DNA of 42,220 nucleotides from Neisseriaceae bacterium (lineage in GTDB: Bacteria > Pseudomonadota > Gammaproteobacteria > Burkholderiales > UBA11063). Every line of letters begins with the position of its first letter. Position 1 is the first letter of the stretch. The stretch is from the NCBI GenBank assembly GCA_947446595.1, contig CANFGS010000017.1, positions 1 through 42,220 of the forward strand, read 5' to 3'. Position numbers and translations under genes: made by a program. The notes under the pieces were generated by a model. It worked only from the letters and a program-made list of their open reading frames with translations. It was not told where the DNA came from and ran no database searches. Below are positions 17,846 through 26,731 of the stretch, piece by piece.

Positions 17846-17869
17846 ATATATCCAAAGTAGTAGATTTAC

Positions 17870-18290
17870 TTGGCAGAGATAATTCTTTCAATTCTCTTGT
17901 TCGAGACAAAAGAAGAATACGGTCATTTTGAAGGTGACACAATAGTTAGCAAAGACCACAATGGTATGGTAGTTACGTTAACTGAAAAGAAGACATTACA
18001 GGAATTTATAGTTCCGGTAGAAAATATGGACTCAATTACTGTAGCAAATGCTATAATTGAGGTATGGTGTTTATTTTGCTAAACCTTATTGCTCAAACGA
18101 TAAGGCATTGGTAGAAAATCACAACAGACTGATACGGGACTTTGTCCCTAAGGGTTCTGATTTCAAGTTGATAAGTAAAGAATATTGGCGGGAAATTCAG
18201 GATATATTAAATAATCGGCCGCGTGAGATTCTGGGTTTTAAAACTCCGAATCAGATGGTAGCTCAAGAGCTTAAACTGTGTTGCTCTTGA
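17870..18290 (+). pseudogene. IS30-family transposase remnant
   Basis: Two pieces of an IS30-type DDE transposase are present. The first (to about 18080) has GHFEGDTIVSK, containing the first catalytic Asp, and a following conserved strand. The second, in another frame (18057-18290), has YFAKPY, the region around the catalytic Glu (ALVENHNRLIRDF) and LNNRPREILGFKTPNQM, the conserved C-terminal end. The N-terminal helix-turn-helix and the segment with the second catalytic Asp are missing. The gene has therefore lost both its 5' part and a central part, with a frame change. It is not functional. No inverted repeats were found around it. Confidence 0.85.
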
Positions 18291-18317
18291 ATCCTGCGGG
18301 CGCGTAAGAAAGTAAAT

Positions 18318-19295
18318 ATGAAAACTCAATTTAATCGTTTCACAATGCTTCTAATTGTAACAACCCTTATCGGGGTTAGTTATACCAATTTCAAATATAA
18401 AGCCTATGTGCCAGGTATAGCTTTGGTTCTAGGAATATTATTAACTAGTATTCATAAAGATAACTCTATTAGCCATCATACCAAAGTCTGGTCAAGTAAG
18501 ACTTTAAGCTATGCTATTATCCTACTTGGCTTTGGGTTTAACTTAAATAATATACTTAAAGCAGGGCTTGCTGGGATTGGCTATACTATTATTAGTATCG
18601 GCGGTACGCTTATTCTTGGTTTGTTAATTGGTAAACTCCTAAAAAATGATGGTAAGATTTCAATACTAATTAGCTCAGGAACAGCAATTTGTGGTGGTAG
18701 TGCTATTGCGGCAATTAACCCAATAATTCGTAGTAGTCATGAAGAAACAGCTGTTGCTATGGGGGCTATTTTTCTACTAAATGCAGTTGGTCTGCTTCTC
18801 TTCCCAATAATTGGACATCAGCTAAATCTCACACAACATCAATTTGGCCTACTTGCAGCCCTTGCTATTCATGATACATCTTCAGTGGTAGGAAGCTGTA
18901 TGTCTTATGGTCAAGAGTCATTAATAGTTGGCACAACTGTAAAACTAGTTAGGGCATTATGGATAATTCCTGTTAGTCTTATAATAGCTCTAATGTATAG
19001 TAAAATCAACCATAATGAACAATCTCAAGGTAAAACTAAAAAACCGTGGTTTATTTTTTGGTTTATCTTAGCTTCATTATCAGTTACTCTATTTCCAAGC
19101 TTACAAGCCATAGGTACTCATTTAAAAGAATTAGGCGAGAGTTTCTTTATGGTTGCTTTGTTCCTAATCGGCTATAATGTATCTTTTAGCAGCCTAAAAT
19201 CAGTTGGAACCAAAGTCTTATTTCAAGCATTATCACTATGGATTATTGTATCTATTTTGGTAATCTTAGCACTAAAAACTGGTTTTTTAAATTAG
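18318..19295 (+). CDS. YeiH/UPF0324 family membrane protein (putative anion exporter)
   Basis: A 325-residue integral membrane protein with about nine to ten hydrophobic helices. It carries the family segments VPGIALVLGIL, LLGFGFNL and SSGTAICGGSAIAA. The family has been suggested to export sulfate or other anions, but the substrate is not proven. The start follows the IS30 remnant by 27 bases; no upstream promoter is obvious, and the transposon debris could have brought one. No linked LysR-type regulator, common with yeiH in other bacteria, is present. Confidence 0.88.
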   Translation: MKTQFNRFTMLLIVTTLIGVSYTNFKYKAYVPGIALVLGILLTSIHKDNSISHHTKVWSSKTLSYAIILLGFGFNLNNILKAGLAGIGYTIISIGGTLILGLLIGKLLKNDGKISILISSGTAICGGSAIAAINPIIRSSHEETAVAMGAIFLLNAVGLLLFPIIGHQLNLTQHQFGLLAALAIHDTSSVVGSCMSYGQESLIVGTTVKLVRALWIIPVSLIIALMYSKINHNEQSQGKTKKPWFIFWFILASLSVTLFPSLQAIGTHLKELGESFFMVALFLIGYNVSFSSLKSVGTKVLFQALSLWIIVSILVILALKTGFLN

Positions 19296-19329
19296 AAGAA
19301 TAGTTATTTTATATAACTGCTGCTATTAA

Positions 19330-19338
19330 TGTTAAAAT
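19330..19338 (+). promoter_or_regulatory. Extended -10 promoter for ssb operon
   Basis: TGTTAAAAT fits TGn plus TAAAAT, 29 bases before the ssb start, in the gap after yeiH. Confidence 0.45.
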
Positions 19339-19366
19339 ATAGCTTAGATTTTTTAAAGGAATTGTA

Positions 19367-19783
19367 ATGAAAAAAATAATCATCACCGGAAATGTAGGCA
19401 GAGACCCAGAATTAAGAGCAGATCAAAGCGGTAACCAATTTGCGACTTTCTCTATGGGGGTATCAGTTGGCACTAAACAAGCACCAAAAACTGACTGGGT
19501 TGAAGTAAGCTGCAATGGTAAATTGGCTGATTTAGCAAAAAACTACATCAAAAAAGGTAGTAAACTTTTAGTCGAAGGTTTTCCATCAGCTAATGCTTAT
19601 ATAAACAAAGAAAACAAGCCTGTAGCTTCACTTAGAGTATTTGCTAATAATGTTGAATTCTTAAGTAGACGTGATGATGAAACAGCTACTGATGATCATT
19701 CACGGAGTGACGAGCCAGTATATAGCCTACCTGAAGCTGGTAGCTCTAGTAACACCCTAACATCGGACAATATTCCGTTTTAG
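19367..19783 (+). CDS. ssb: Single-stranded DNA-binding protein, short form
   Basis: An OB-fold protein that coats single-stranded DNA. The fold begins KKIIITGNVGRDPELR, with TDWVEVSCNGKLADLA and YIKKGSKLLVEG following, as in bacterial SSB. The acidic linker is short and ends SDNIPF, close to the DDIPF tip that recruits repair proteins. At 138 residues it is shorter than usual (about 160-180), so it may be a second SSB rather than the main one. It heads a run with hemJ, an FAD monooxygenase and a thioesterase; ssb to hemJ is 11 bases. Confidence 0.88.
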   Translation: MKKIIITGNVGRDPELRADQSGNQFATFSMGVSVGTKQAPKTDWVEVSCNGKLADLAKNYIKKGSKLLVEGFPSANAYINKENKPVASLRVFANNVEFLSRRDDETATDDHSRSDEPVYSLPEAGSSSNTLTSDNIPF

Positions 19784-19794
19784 AGAGTATTACC

Positions 19795-20247
19795 ATGGTT
19801 CCAAAGCTGGTAACTGAATATCCTACATTATATGGATATGTTAAAGCGTTTCATATTATTGCCGTTGTTGCTTGGTTTGCAGGATTATTTTATCTGCCGC
19901 GCTTATTTGTGTATCACTCAATGACCGATAATAAAACAAGTCAAAACCAGTTTAAAATTATGGAACACAAATTATACTGGTATATTATGACTCCCGCAGC
20001 TATTACTTCCATAATATTGGGAGAAATTTTGGCTCATGGATTTGGGTTCAGTGGCTTATGGCTTCATCTTAAAGTTATTCTAGTTGGTACTTTGGTATTC
20101 TATCACATCTACTGCTTCAAACTTATGGATGATTTTGCCAAAGACTGTAACACCAAAACCCATAAATGGTTTCGAGTATTTAATGAATATCCAACAATTA
20201 TACTAATCCTATGTGTTATTTTGGTTGTAGTTAAGCCACAATTTTAG
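19795..20247 (+). CDS. hemJ: Protoporphyrinogen oxidase HemJ
   Basis: HemJ oxidises protoporphyrinogen IX to protoporphyrin IX in heme synthesis, in the inner membrane. The 150 residues include four hydrophobic helices, the conserved His in KAFHIIAVVAWFAGLFYLPR, a second conserved region MEHKLYW, and LHLK with its conserved lysine. Length fits the family. It is 11 bases after ssb and 22 before the FAD monooxygenase. Other heme genes are not in the window. Confidence 0.9.
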   Translation: MVPKLVTEYPTLYGYVKAFHIIAVVAWFAGLFYLPRLFVYHSMTDNKTSQNQFKIMEHKLYWYIMTPAAITSIILGEILAHGFGFSGLWLHLKVILVGTLVFYHIYCFKLMDDFAKDCNTKTHKWFRVFNEYPTIILILCVILVVVKPQF

Positions 20248-20269
20248 ATACTAAAAAGGAGTGTTGAAG

Positions 20270-21697
20270 ATGACAAATTTGGTAGACGTATTGGTAGTTG
20301 GTGCTGGCCCTGTTGGACTTAATTTAGCTCTTGCCCTAAATAAAGCAGGTGTTCAATGTCGCATTATTGATAGCAAAGCTGAACCATCCAAAACATCTAA
20401 TGCAATTGGAGTAAATGCCAGAACTCTCGAAATTTGGAAATCCATGGGTTTTGTAGGTACCGCTATAGCAAACGGTATAAAATTAAACCAAGTGAAGTTA
20501 TTTAGTGGTAGTAAGCTATTAAATCATGCCGGATTTGATTCGGTTGAGAGCGAATTTAATTTTATGCTCTCCTTACCTCAGACCCAAACTGAGAGGCTAC
20601 TAATTAATGAACTCAAAAAATATAATACCCATGTTGAATGGAATACTAAGTTAACAGATCTTAAAGACACTAACGAATCAGTAAACATTGCCTTAAACTC
20701 AGATTTCAAAGAATCAACTCTAACTGCCAAATGGGTAGTTGGCTGTGATGGTTACCATAGTAAAGTACGTGAATTAGCCGGGTTTAAACAAGAATGTCAT
20801 GATCTAATACAACACTTCATAATGATGGATGCAAAACTCAGTGGCAATATCAGTAAAAATGATGTGAGTATCGTATTTAACATTGCAGGAGTTATGGTAT
20901 TTATACCTATGAAAGACAATGTACGCGTGATTGCTGAGGTTAGCAATGATCCAAAATTTAAAGATCTAAAAGATGGCAACCTGGATATTTTTACCAAAAT
21001 ACTAAATGAACGTCATCCAGGGGTAGTTATTGATTCTGTTGATTGGTTAAGTGATTTTAATATTCATGAATGTTTAACATCAAATTTCAGAAATGGCCAT
21101 GTGTTTCTAGCTGGAGATTCGGCGCATAGTCATTCACCAGCAGGTGCTCAAGGTATGAATACCGGTATTCAAGATAGCTGGAATCTAGCGTGGAAACTTG
21201 CTCATGTCATAAAAAATGAGGCAAAAGATAGTCTACTTGACACTTACAATATCGAACGCCGTGGTATCGCTAATGACGTTATCAAACGCTCAGGAGGCAT
21301 AACTAAAGTTGCTACAACCAATAACAAATTCATCCAATTACTCCGTAATCTTGGGGTTGGGGGAATATTGAGTATTGATTTAATAAGAAACAAAATAGTT
21401 AATAGCTTACAACAAACTGATATATGCTATGAAAATAGTCCATTAATAAATACCAATCAAGTTTTATACCAAAACCAAACTAAATTTCAAAATATTGGCT
21501 CCAAGTGGTTTTTACTTACTAAAGATGAAATTCCTAATCCAGATTTGCCAGGTTTTATTGAAATAGTACGTAATCCTATATACTGGAGTGATCAGCCTTT
21601 ATGTCTTATTCGTCCTGATGGATATATTGCCATGTATGCCGACTCATTATTTGAGATTTCGGGATATTTGGCAGAAAATGAAATTACCTCTGCTTAA
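20270..21697 (+). CDS. FAD-dependent aromatic-ring monooxygenase-like protein
   Basis: A group A flavin monooxygenase of about 475 residues. It has the FAD Rossmann motif VGAGPVGLNLALAL at the N-terminus, the DG motif GCDGYHSKVRE and the GD motif AGDSAHSHSPAGAQGMNTG that binds the flavin ribityl and pyrophosphate. The C-terminal thioredoxin-like portion is short. Relatives hydroxylate phenols, polyketides or quinone precursors; the substrate here is unknown. The ATG at 20270 has AAAAGGAG eight bases before and was chosen over the GTG at 20261. It is followed by a hotdog thioesterase (18 bases), which suggests a CoA-linked acyl or aryl substrate. Confidence 0.85.
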   Translation: MTNLVDVLVVGAGPVGLNLALALNKAGVQCRIIDSKAEPSKTSNAIGVNARTLEIWKSMGFVGTAIANGIKLNQVKLFSGSKLLNHAGFDSVESEFNFMLSLPQTQTERLLINELKKYNTHVEWNTKLTDLKDTNESVNIALNSDFKESTLTAKWVVGCDGYHSKVRELAGFKQECHDLIQHFIMMDAKLSGNISKNDVSIVFNIAGVMVFIPMKDNVRVIAEVSNDPKFKDLKDGNLDIFTKILNERHPGVVIDSVDWLSDFNIHECLTSNFRNGHVFLAGDSAHSHSPAGAQGMNTGIQDSWNLAWKLAHVIKNEAKDSLLDTYNIERRGIANDVIKRSGGITKVATTNNKFIQLLRNLGVGGILSIDLIRNKIVNSLQQTDICYENSPLINTNQVLYQNQTKFQNIGSKWFLLTKDEIPNPDLPGFIEIVRNPIYWSDQPLCLIRPDGYIAMYADSLFEISGYLAENEITSA

Positions 21698-21715
21698 CTA
21701 AAGGAAACTTACCCA

Positions 21716-22150
21716 ATGATTTTTAAAAAAACTATAGAAGTACGCTGGTCAGATATTGATGCTAATGGACATGTAACTCATACAGCTTATGGTACTTTTG
21801 CGACCCATACTCGAGTTGCATGGATGGCATCAGTAGATTGTAATATGACAAAGTTACTCGAACTTGGATTTGCTGCAGTATTATTAAAAGAACAAACCGA
21901 ATATTTCAGAGAAATATTTTTAGGTGAAAAGGTCACAATTGAACTATTCTTTGCAGGTGCTACTACTGACAACTCACGTTGGAAGTTCGTACATAAAATC
22001 TATAGTGCAAACAACAAACTTAGTGCTATCAATACTGTATACGGCGCTTGGATTGATACCAGTATGAGAAGAATCGCACCACCACCACAATATCTAATAG
22101 ATCGTGTACAAAATTTAGCAAAAACTGACGACTTCGAGCATATAGCTTAG
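21716..22150 (+). CDS. Hotdog-fold acyl-CoA thioesterase (4HBT type)
   Basis: A 144-residue hotdog thioesterase. The catalytic Asp region is RWSDIDANGHVTHTAY, as in YbgC and 4-hydroxybenzoyl-CoA thioesterases. It hydrolyses an acyl- or aryl-CoA; the natural substrate is not known. It starts 18 bases after the FAD monooxygenase. Its stop abuts the stop of the opposite-strand cation transporter with no gap. Confidence 0.85.
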   Translation: MIFKKTIEVRWSDIDANGHVTHTAYGTFATHTRVAWMASVDCNMTKLLELGFAAVLLKEQTEYFREIFLGEKVTIELFFAGATTDNSRWKFVHKIYSANNKLSAINTVYGAWIDTSMRRIAPPPQYLIDRVQNLAKTDDFEHIA

Positions 22151-23149
22151 CTATTTAGCATCGCAGTATGCCATTTCAGGATTATGATTAAATTCATACT
22201 GTAGGGTTACATGGGATATTTTGTGCTTAGTTTTTAGCATTGTCTGACACGCTAATAAGGTATCTTGCCAATTTAGTGGATTATTTGCAATAATATGCGC
22301 TGATAATGAGGTGATATTAGCAGATAAATACCAGATATGTAAATCATGTACCCCCACAACTCCGTCAACTAGCTCCAAATCACGCCCAACATCTTCATAA
22401 TTGACATAGTCAGGTACTCCAGCCATTAGCACTATCGTTGATTTTTTAATTAATTTATAATTAGATGTAATAAGTATAAATACTACTATTAGCGATAACA
22501 TAGGGTCTACAATACTGTACCCCGTATAGATGATAATAACTCCAGCGATAATAGCAACAACGGAAGCTAATAAATCCCCCATAGTATGAATAAGTGCAGC
22601 TTTGGTATTTAATGATTCTGAGCTTTTAACTAGGGCATACGCAATTATACCATTTACCAAGAAACCAATACCTGCAATAATAAATACCCCCTCACCATGA
22701 ACTGTAGTTGGTATAAAAAATCTCTGTATAACTTCAAACAACAACCCTAAAGTCAGTATTAGCGTAAAAATACAATTAACTAGCGCACCCAGAGCTTCAG
22801 CTTTACCATACCCAAAAGTAAGGTTAGTAGTTGCAGGGCGTTTACTAATTATATTTGCAATAAAAGCAATTAATAGTCCAGCAGCATCAGTCAACATATG
22901 TATAGCATCAGATTGTAGTGTTATTGAATGGGTAAAATAACCACCTACACCTTCAATTAGTGCAAAACTAAAAGTAGCAACCAGGCAAAATGCTAAAACT
23001 TTGGAGTTAGCATCACGTCCATGCATATGGTCATGTCCGTGGTGGTGATGGTGTTTTTCATCAATATTGCTATGATTGTCATCATCATGGGAATGCCCAT
23101 CTTGGTTAGCACCATGGCTTAAGTAATTACTATATTTTTCTTGTGGCAT
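22151..23149 (-). CDS. Cation diffusion facilitator transporter (zinc/cobalt efflux)
   Basis: A 332-residue inner-membrane transporter that exports Zn(II) or similar ions in exchange for protons. The N-terminus is a His/Asp-rich tail (residues 13-45, with five consecutive His) that may bind metal. Six helices follow. The transport site is HD motif SDAIHMLTDA in helix 2 and HTMGDLLAS in helix 5, as in ZitB/CzcD. The C-terminal cytoplasmic domain contains the conserved VHDLHIW. It is the last gene of the bamE-dapB-nadB-fdx run, three bases after fdx. Confidence 0.92.
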   Translation of the reverse strand: MPQEKYSNYLSHGANQDGHSHDDDNHSNIDEKHHHHHGHDHMHGRDANSKVLAFCLVATFSFALIEGVGGYFTHSITLQSDAIHMLTDAAGLLIAFIANIISKRPATTNLTFGYGKAEALGALVNCIFTLILTLGLLFEVIQRFFIPTTVHGEGVFIIAGIGFLVNGIIAYALVKSSESLNTKAALIHTMGDLLASVVAIIAGVIIIYTGYSIVDPMLSLIVVFILITSNYKLIKKSTIVLMAGVPDYVNYEDVGRDLELVDGVVGVHDLHIWYLSANITSLSAHIIANNPLNWQDTLLACQTMLKTKHKISHVTLQYEFNHNPEMAYCDAK

Positions 23150-23152
23150 TAA

Positions 23153-23488
23153 TTAATTCTCTTTAGCATGATTAATAGTGTATTTAGGTATTTCAACCAC
23201 TAAATCTTCACTACCAACCTTAGCTTGACAAGATAGGCGAGACAATGAGCTTAGCCCCCAAGCTCGATCAAGTAAATCTTCCTCTAATTCGTTAATTTCA
23301 TTCAAAGAATTGAACCCATTACGAACTATTATATGACATGTAGTACAAGCACACGCCATATCACAAGCATGTTCAATTTCTACATTGTGAGACAGTAATT
23401 GTTTACAAATATTTTCACCAACTTTTCCTTCAAATTCTAAACCTTTAGGACAAAGTTCAGGATGAGGAAGCACAGTTATTTTGGGCAT
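23153..23488 (-). CDS. fdx: [2Fe-2S] ferredoxin (Isc-type)
   Basis: A 111-residue adrenodoxin-like ferredoxin used in iron-sulfur cluster assembly. The cluster ligands are C-X5-C-X2-C (CDMACACTTC) and a later Cys in LSCQA. It starts with KITVLPH, as in Fdx of the isc system. The rest of an isc cluster is not nearby. It lies 35 bases after nadB, whose product partner NadA is an iron-sulfur enzyme, which may explain the pairing. Confidence 0.9.
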   Translation of the reverse strand: MPKITVLPHPELCPKGLEFEGKVGENICKQLLSHNVEIEHACDMACACTTCHIIVRNGFNSLNEINELEEDLLDRAWGLSSLSRLSCQAKVGSEDLVVEIPKYTINHAKEN

Positions 23489-23523
23489 TTTTACTCCATA
23501 AATTTAATTTTTATAATATTATA

Positions 23524-25098
23524 TCATATTTGTAAGATCGTATCTTTAGCAATCGTATCGGTATTTGGATAATCTTTGCTAAAGTGCAACCCACGACTTT
23601 CATGACGAGATATCGCACTTTTGACTATTAATTCAGCATTTAAAAGTAAATTTCTAAGTTCAATTAAATCTGCTGAAAGTTTGAAGTTTGAATAATAATC
23701 ATGAATCTCAGCTTGCAACATATTTATTCTATGCATAGCACGTTCTAAACGTTTATTAGTTCTAACAATACCTACATAATCCCACATAGCACGGCGTAAT
23801 TCATCCCAATTATGCGATATAATAATCTGTTCATCATTATCAGTCACTTGTGAAGCATCCCATTCTGGAATAGTTACCGGATCTATTGTTAAATTTAGAA
23901 TTGAGTTAGCTGCATTTTCACCAATGACGAGACATTCAAGTAAGGAGTTACTTGCTAAGCGATTAGCCCCATGAAGCCCAGTGTACGCACATTCGCCAAT
24001 AGCATATAGGCTGTTGATATCAGTTTCACCAGCAAGATTAGTTACAATACCACCACAAGTATAATGAGCAGCAGGAACTACAGGTATTGGCTCATTAGTA
24101 ATATCTATCCCAAGCCCTTTACAGGTTTGAAGAATATTTGGAAAATGTTCTTTTATAAATGATTCTGGCTTATATGATATATCTAGATGTACAAAGTCAA
24201 AGCCATGCTTTTTCATCTCAAAATCAATTGCTCTAGCTGTGATATCACGCGGTGCAAGCTCCATTCGTTCGTCATGATTTTGCATAAAGCGATATCCAGT
24301 AGGAAGTTTCAAAATCCCACCTTCACCACGAACCGCTTCTGATATTAAAAAAGATTTAGCATGCGGATGATATAAACAAGTAGGATGGAATTGGATAAAC
24401 TCCATATTAGCAACTCTACACCCCGCACGATATGCCATTGCAATTCCATCTCCCGTAGCAACATCAGGATTGGTTGTATATAAATATACCTTCCCTGAGC
24501 CACCACTTGCTAAGACAGTGCTTTTACCACCAAAACTATATATTTGGTTGGTATTACGATTTAGGGCATAAACACCGTAGCATTTTTTATTATTTACTCC
24601 AATTTTATTACCCAAAATAAGATCAACCGCTACAAAGCCCTCATATACCGTGATGTATGGATGCGATTTGACTTTCCTTATTAAAGTATCTATAATAGCA
24701 GACCCAGTACTATCTGCTACATGAAGTATTCTTCTAAAGCTATGCCCACCCTCACGAGTTAGATGAAACCCAGTCTGGTTATCCGTATCAGGCGTAAATT
24801 GGACTCCTTGACTAACAAGCCATTTTATGGCTTCAGGTGAATGCTGTACAATGTATTGTACAGCTTCTTCATTGCATAATCCTGCACCAGCAATAAGAGT
24901 ATCGTCAATATGACTTTGGGTCGAATCATTACTATCGATCACAGCAGCAATTCCACCTTGGGCATAGTATGAATTACACTCATTAAGTTTCTGCTTGGTT
25001 AATAGTGCGACTTTTTTTTTATTATTAGCAAGCCTCAAAGCTGTAGATAAGCCAGCTAATCCACTACCAATAATAACTGAATCGTAGTTTAGTATCAT
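23524..25098 (-). CDS. nadB: L-aspartate oxidase
   Basis: The FAD enzyme oxidises L-aspartate to iminoaspartate, the first step of de novo NAD synthesis. The 524 residues include the FAD motif VIIGSGLAGLSTAL, the conserved YYAQGGIAA, HPTCLYHP and GEG segments, and the substrate-binding region HYTCGGI. It also has the succinate dehydrogenase flavoprotein-like C-terminal helical domain. The start overlaps the dapB stop by four bases. nadA and nadC are not in the window. Confidence 0.95.
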   Translation of the reverse strand: MILNYDSVIIGSGLAGLSTALRLANNKKKVALLTKQKLNECNSYYAQGGIAAVIDSNDSTQSHIDDTLIAGAGLCNEEAVQYIVQHSPEAIKWLVSQGVQFTPDTDNQTGFHLTREGGHSFRRILHVADSTGSAIIDTLIRKVKSHPYITVYEGFVAVDLILGNKIGVNNKKCYGVYALNRNTNQIYSFGGKSTVLASGGSGKVYLYTTNPDVATGDGIAMAYRAGCRVANMEFIQFHPTCLYHPHAKSFLISEAVRGEGGILKLPTGYRFMQNHDERMELAPRDITARAIDFEMKKHGFDFVHLDISYKPESFIKEHFPNILQTCKGLGIDITNEPIPVVPAAHYTCGGIVTNLAGETDINSLYAIGECAYTGLHGANRLASNSLLECLVIGENAANSILNLTIDPVTIPEWDASQVTDNDEQIIISHNWDELRRAMWDYVGIVRTNKRLERAMHRINMLQAEIHDYYSNFKLSADLIELRNLLLNAELIVKSAISRHESRGLHFSKDYPNTDTIAKDTILQI

Positions 25099-25823
25099 AT
25101 ATCAAGCACATCAAACATATTATATAAACCTGGCTTCTGGATACTTAAAAAAGCGCATGCGATAAGCGCACCATTAGCAAAGCTACCACGGTTATTAATT
25201 TCACTAGTTAAAGTCAAAGTTTCACCATTATCGATAAACATTACATCATGCTTACCCACTATATCACCACCTCTAACTACAGAAAAACCAATATCTTTCG
25301 GATTTCTTTGTTCATTAACTCCGTAACGAGTAAATTTAGCATGCGTTTTAAAATCAAGATTTCTCGACTCTGCTATTATCTCACCCAATTTAAGAGCAGT
25401 TCCCGAGGGGGCGTCTTTTTTGTAACGATGATGAGCTTCAAAAATTTCTGTTTCAAAGTTACTAAGTTTATCTGCAGCAATAGCGGTTAATTTAAACAAC
25501 AAATTAACTGATAAACTCATATTTGCAGAAAACAAAATTGCAATATTTTTACTTGCTTCAGATATAAAATCTTTTTCTAAATCACTAAAACCTGTAGCAC
25601 CAATTACTAAGGGTATTTTATATTGCAGACATGCATTTATTGTTTTAATGGTTGAGCTTGGTGTTGAAAAATCAATTACAACATCTGCTCCCTTAATTTT
25701 GCTAATATCATCACCTTTAGCAATACCAGCAAACAATTTATAATATTCAGGTTTAGCTGCAATAATCTTAGTAATTTCTAAACCCATTCTACCTGATGAA
25801 CCAATTAATGCTATATTTATCAT
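25095..25823 (-). CDS. dapB: 4-hydroxy-tetrahydrodipicolinate reductase
   Basis: Reduces the product of DapA with NAD(P)H in lysine and diaminopimelate synthesis. The 242 residues show the N-terminal Rossmann motif GSSGRMG and the DapB signature EAHHRYKKDAPSGTA, which contains the catalytic His and Lys. It is somewhat shorter than E. coli DapB (273), as in many beta-proteobacteria. It starts five bases after bamE and overlaps nadB by four bases. Confidence 0.95.
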   Translation of the reverse strand: MINIALIGSSGRMGLEITKIIAAKPEYYKLFAGIAKGDDISKIKGADVVIDFSTPSSTIKTINACLQYKIPLVIGATGFSDLEKDFISEASKNIAILFSANMSLSVNLLFKLTAIAADKLSNFETEIFEAHHRYKKDAPSGTALKLGEIIAESRNLDFKTHAKFTRYGVNEQRNPKDIGFSVVRGGDIVGKHDVMFIDNGETLTLTSEINNRGSFANGALIACAFLSIQKPGLYNMFDVLDI

Positions 25824-25828
25824 TGTTC

Positions 25829-26176
25829 CTACTTATTAAAAAACTGTCCACTCTTACTTATACTAATAACTTTACCTTCTTTATCAAATAATATAGTAAT
25901 ACAATAATTTGTTTCTAATTTATTACTCTTATAGTCTTGATAGAAAAAATCCCAACGATTTTGATCAAACAAAAACTGGGTAAGTGGATGACCAATAATG
26001 AAGGACACCTGCTCTTTGGTTATCCCTACATGTAACTGATTAACTTGGTTATTAGTAATATAATTACCTTGCTGCACCTCCATCATATATGGAAAACGCC
26101 ATTCTGAAAATTTTATACCCGCACATCCAAATAGAAAAACAGGTAAGATGAGCCATAATTTATACTTTTTTATCAT
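25829..26176 (-). CDS. bamE: Outer-membrane assembly lipoprotein BamE (SmpA/OmlA)
   Basis: A small lipoprotein of the BAM complex that inserts outer-membrane proteins. The lipobox is LFGC at the end of the signal peptide (MIKKYKLWLILPVFLFGC), so the mature protein begins at C18. The SmpA/OmlA fold follows: QLHVGITKEQVSFIIGHPL, then WDFFYQDY. At 115 residues it is of normal length. It is divergent from fur, an arrangement found in Pseudomonas and in many beta-proteobacteria. Confidence 0.9.
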   Translation of the reverse strand: MIKKYKLWLILPVFLFGCAGIKFSEWRFPYMMEVQQGNYITNNQVNQLHVGITKEQVSFIIGHPLTQFLFDQNRWDFFYQDYKSNKLETNYCITILFDKEGKVISISKSGQFFNK

Positions 26177-26259
26177 ATATAACCAAAAAAACTTGCTAAA
26201 AACTATATTTTAACTCTAAAATGAGTACTTGAGTTACAAATTTAAGAAATAAAAGAAAA

Positions 26260-26676
26260 ATGGATCTACAAAACCTAAAGAATACGGGTACTAAAATAAC
26301 CAAACACAAAATTGCTATTTTGCAATTATTTGATTTATATAAGCATTTAGATGCTAGTAAAATCTTATCATTGTTAACAAATCAAGGCACGGATATTAGT
26401 TTAGCAACTATCTATCGTATACTTGCTATCTTTGAAGCCAACAATATCCTTGAAAAGCATAATTTTAATGATGATCAAGCTATTTATGAACTAATAAAAC
26501 CAAATGAGCATCACGATCATTTAATTTGTGTAAAATGTAATAAAGTAATTGAATTTGTCGACTGTAAAATAGAACGATTACAAGAAAAAATTGCTAAAGA
26601 AAATAATTTTAAGATCGTAAACCACCACCTAAATCTTTACGGAATCTGTGAAGATTGTGACAAAATTCAACATTGA
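26260..26676 (+). CDS. fur: Ferric uptake regulator family protein
   Basis: A 138-residue metal-dependent repressor. The winged helix shows TKHKIAILQLF and ISLATIYRILAIFE, the recognition helix of Fur. The metal-binding HHDHLICVKC contains the regulatory His pair, and C90/C93 and C130/C133 are structural zinc ligands. The signature fits Fur proper more than Zur or PerR, and the divergent bamE neighbour supports it. No Fur box was recognised in the 83-base gap. Confidence 0.9.
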   Translation: MDLQNLKNTGTKITKHKIAILQLFDLYKHLDASKILSLLTNQGTDISLATIYRILAIFEANNILEKHNFNDDQAIYELIKPNEHHDHLICVKCNKVIEFVDCKIERLQEKIAKENNFKIVNHHLNLYGICEDCDKIQH

Positions 26677-26691
26677 CTTAGTCAATTAAGC

Positions 26692-26697
26692 TATAAT
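26692..26697 (+). promoter_or_regulatory. Candidate -10 box for the gsp operon
   Basis: A consensus TATAAT lies 34 bases before the gspC start and just after fur. TTGACT at 26673 is only 13 bases upstream, too near for a normal -35. The short inverted repeat TTGAC-TTA-GTCAA (26673-26685) overlaps the fur stop and may have regulatory meaning. Confidence 0.5.
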
Positions 26698-26731
26698 GAT
26701 AGACTTAAACTTTTATTAAAAATATTTAACT

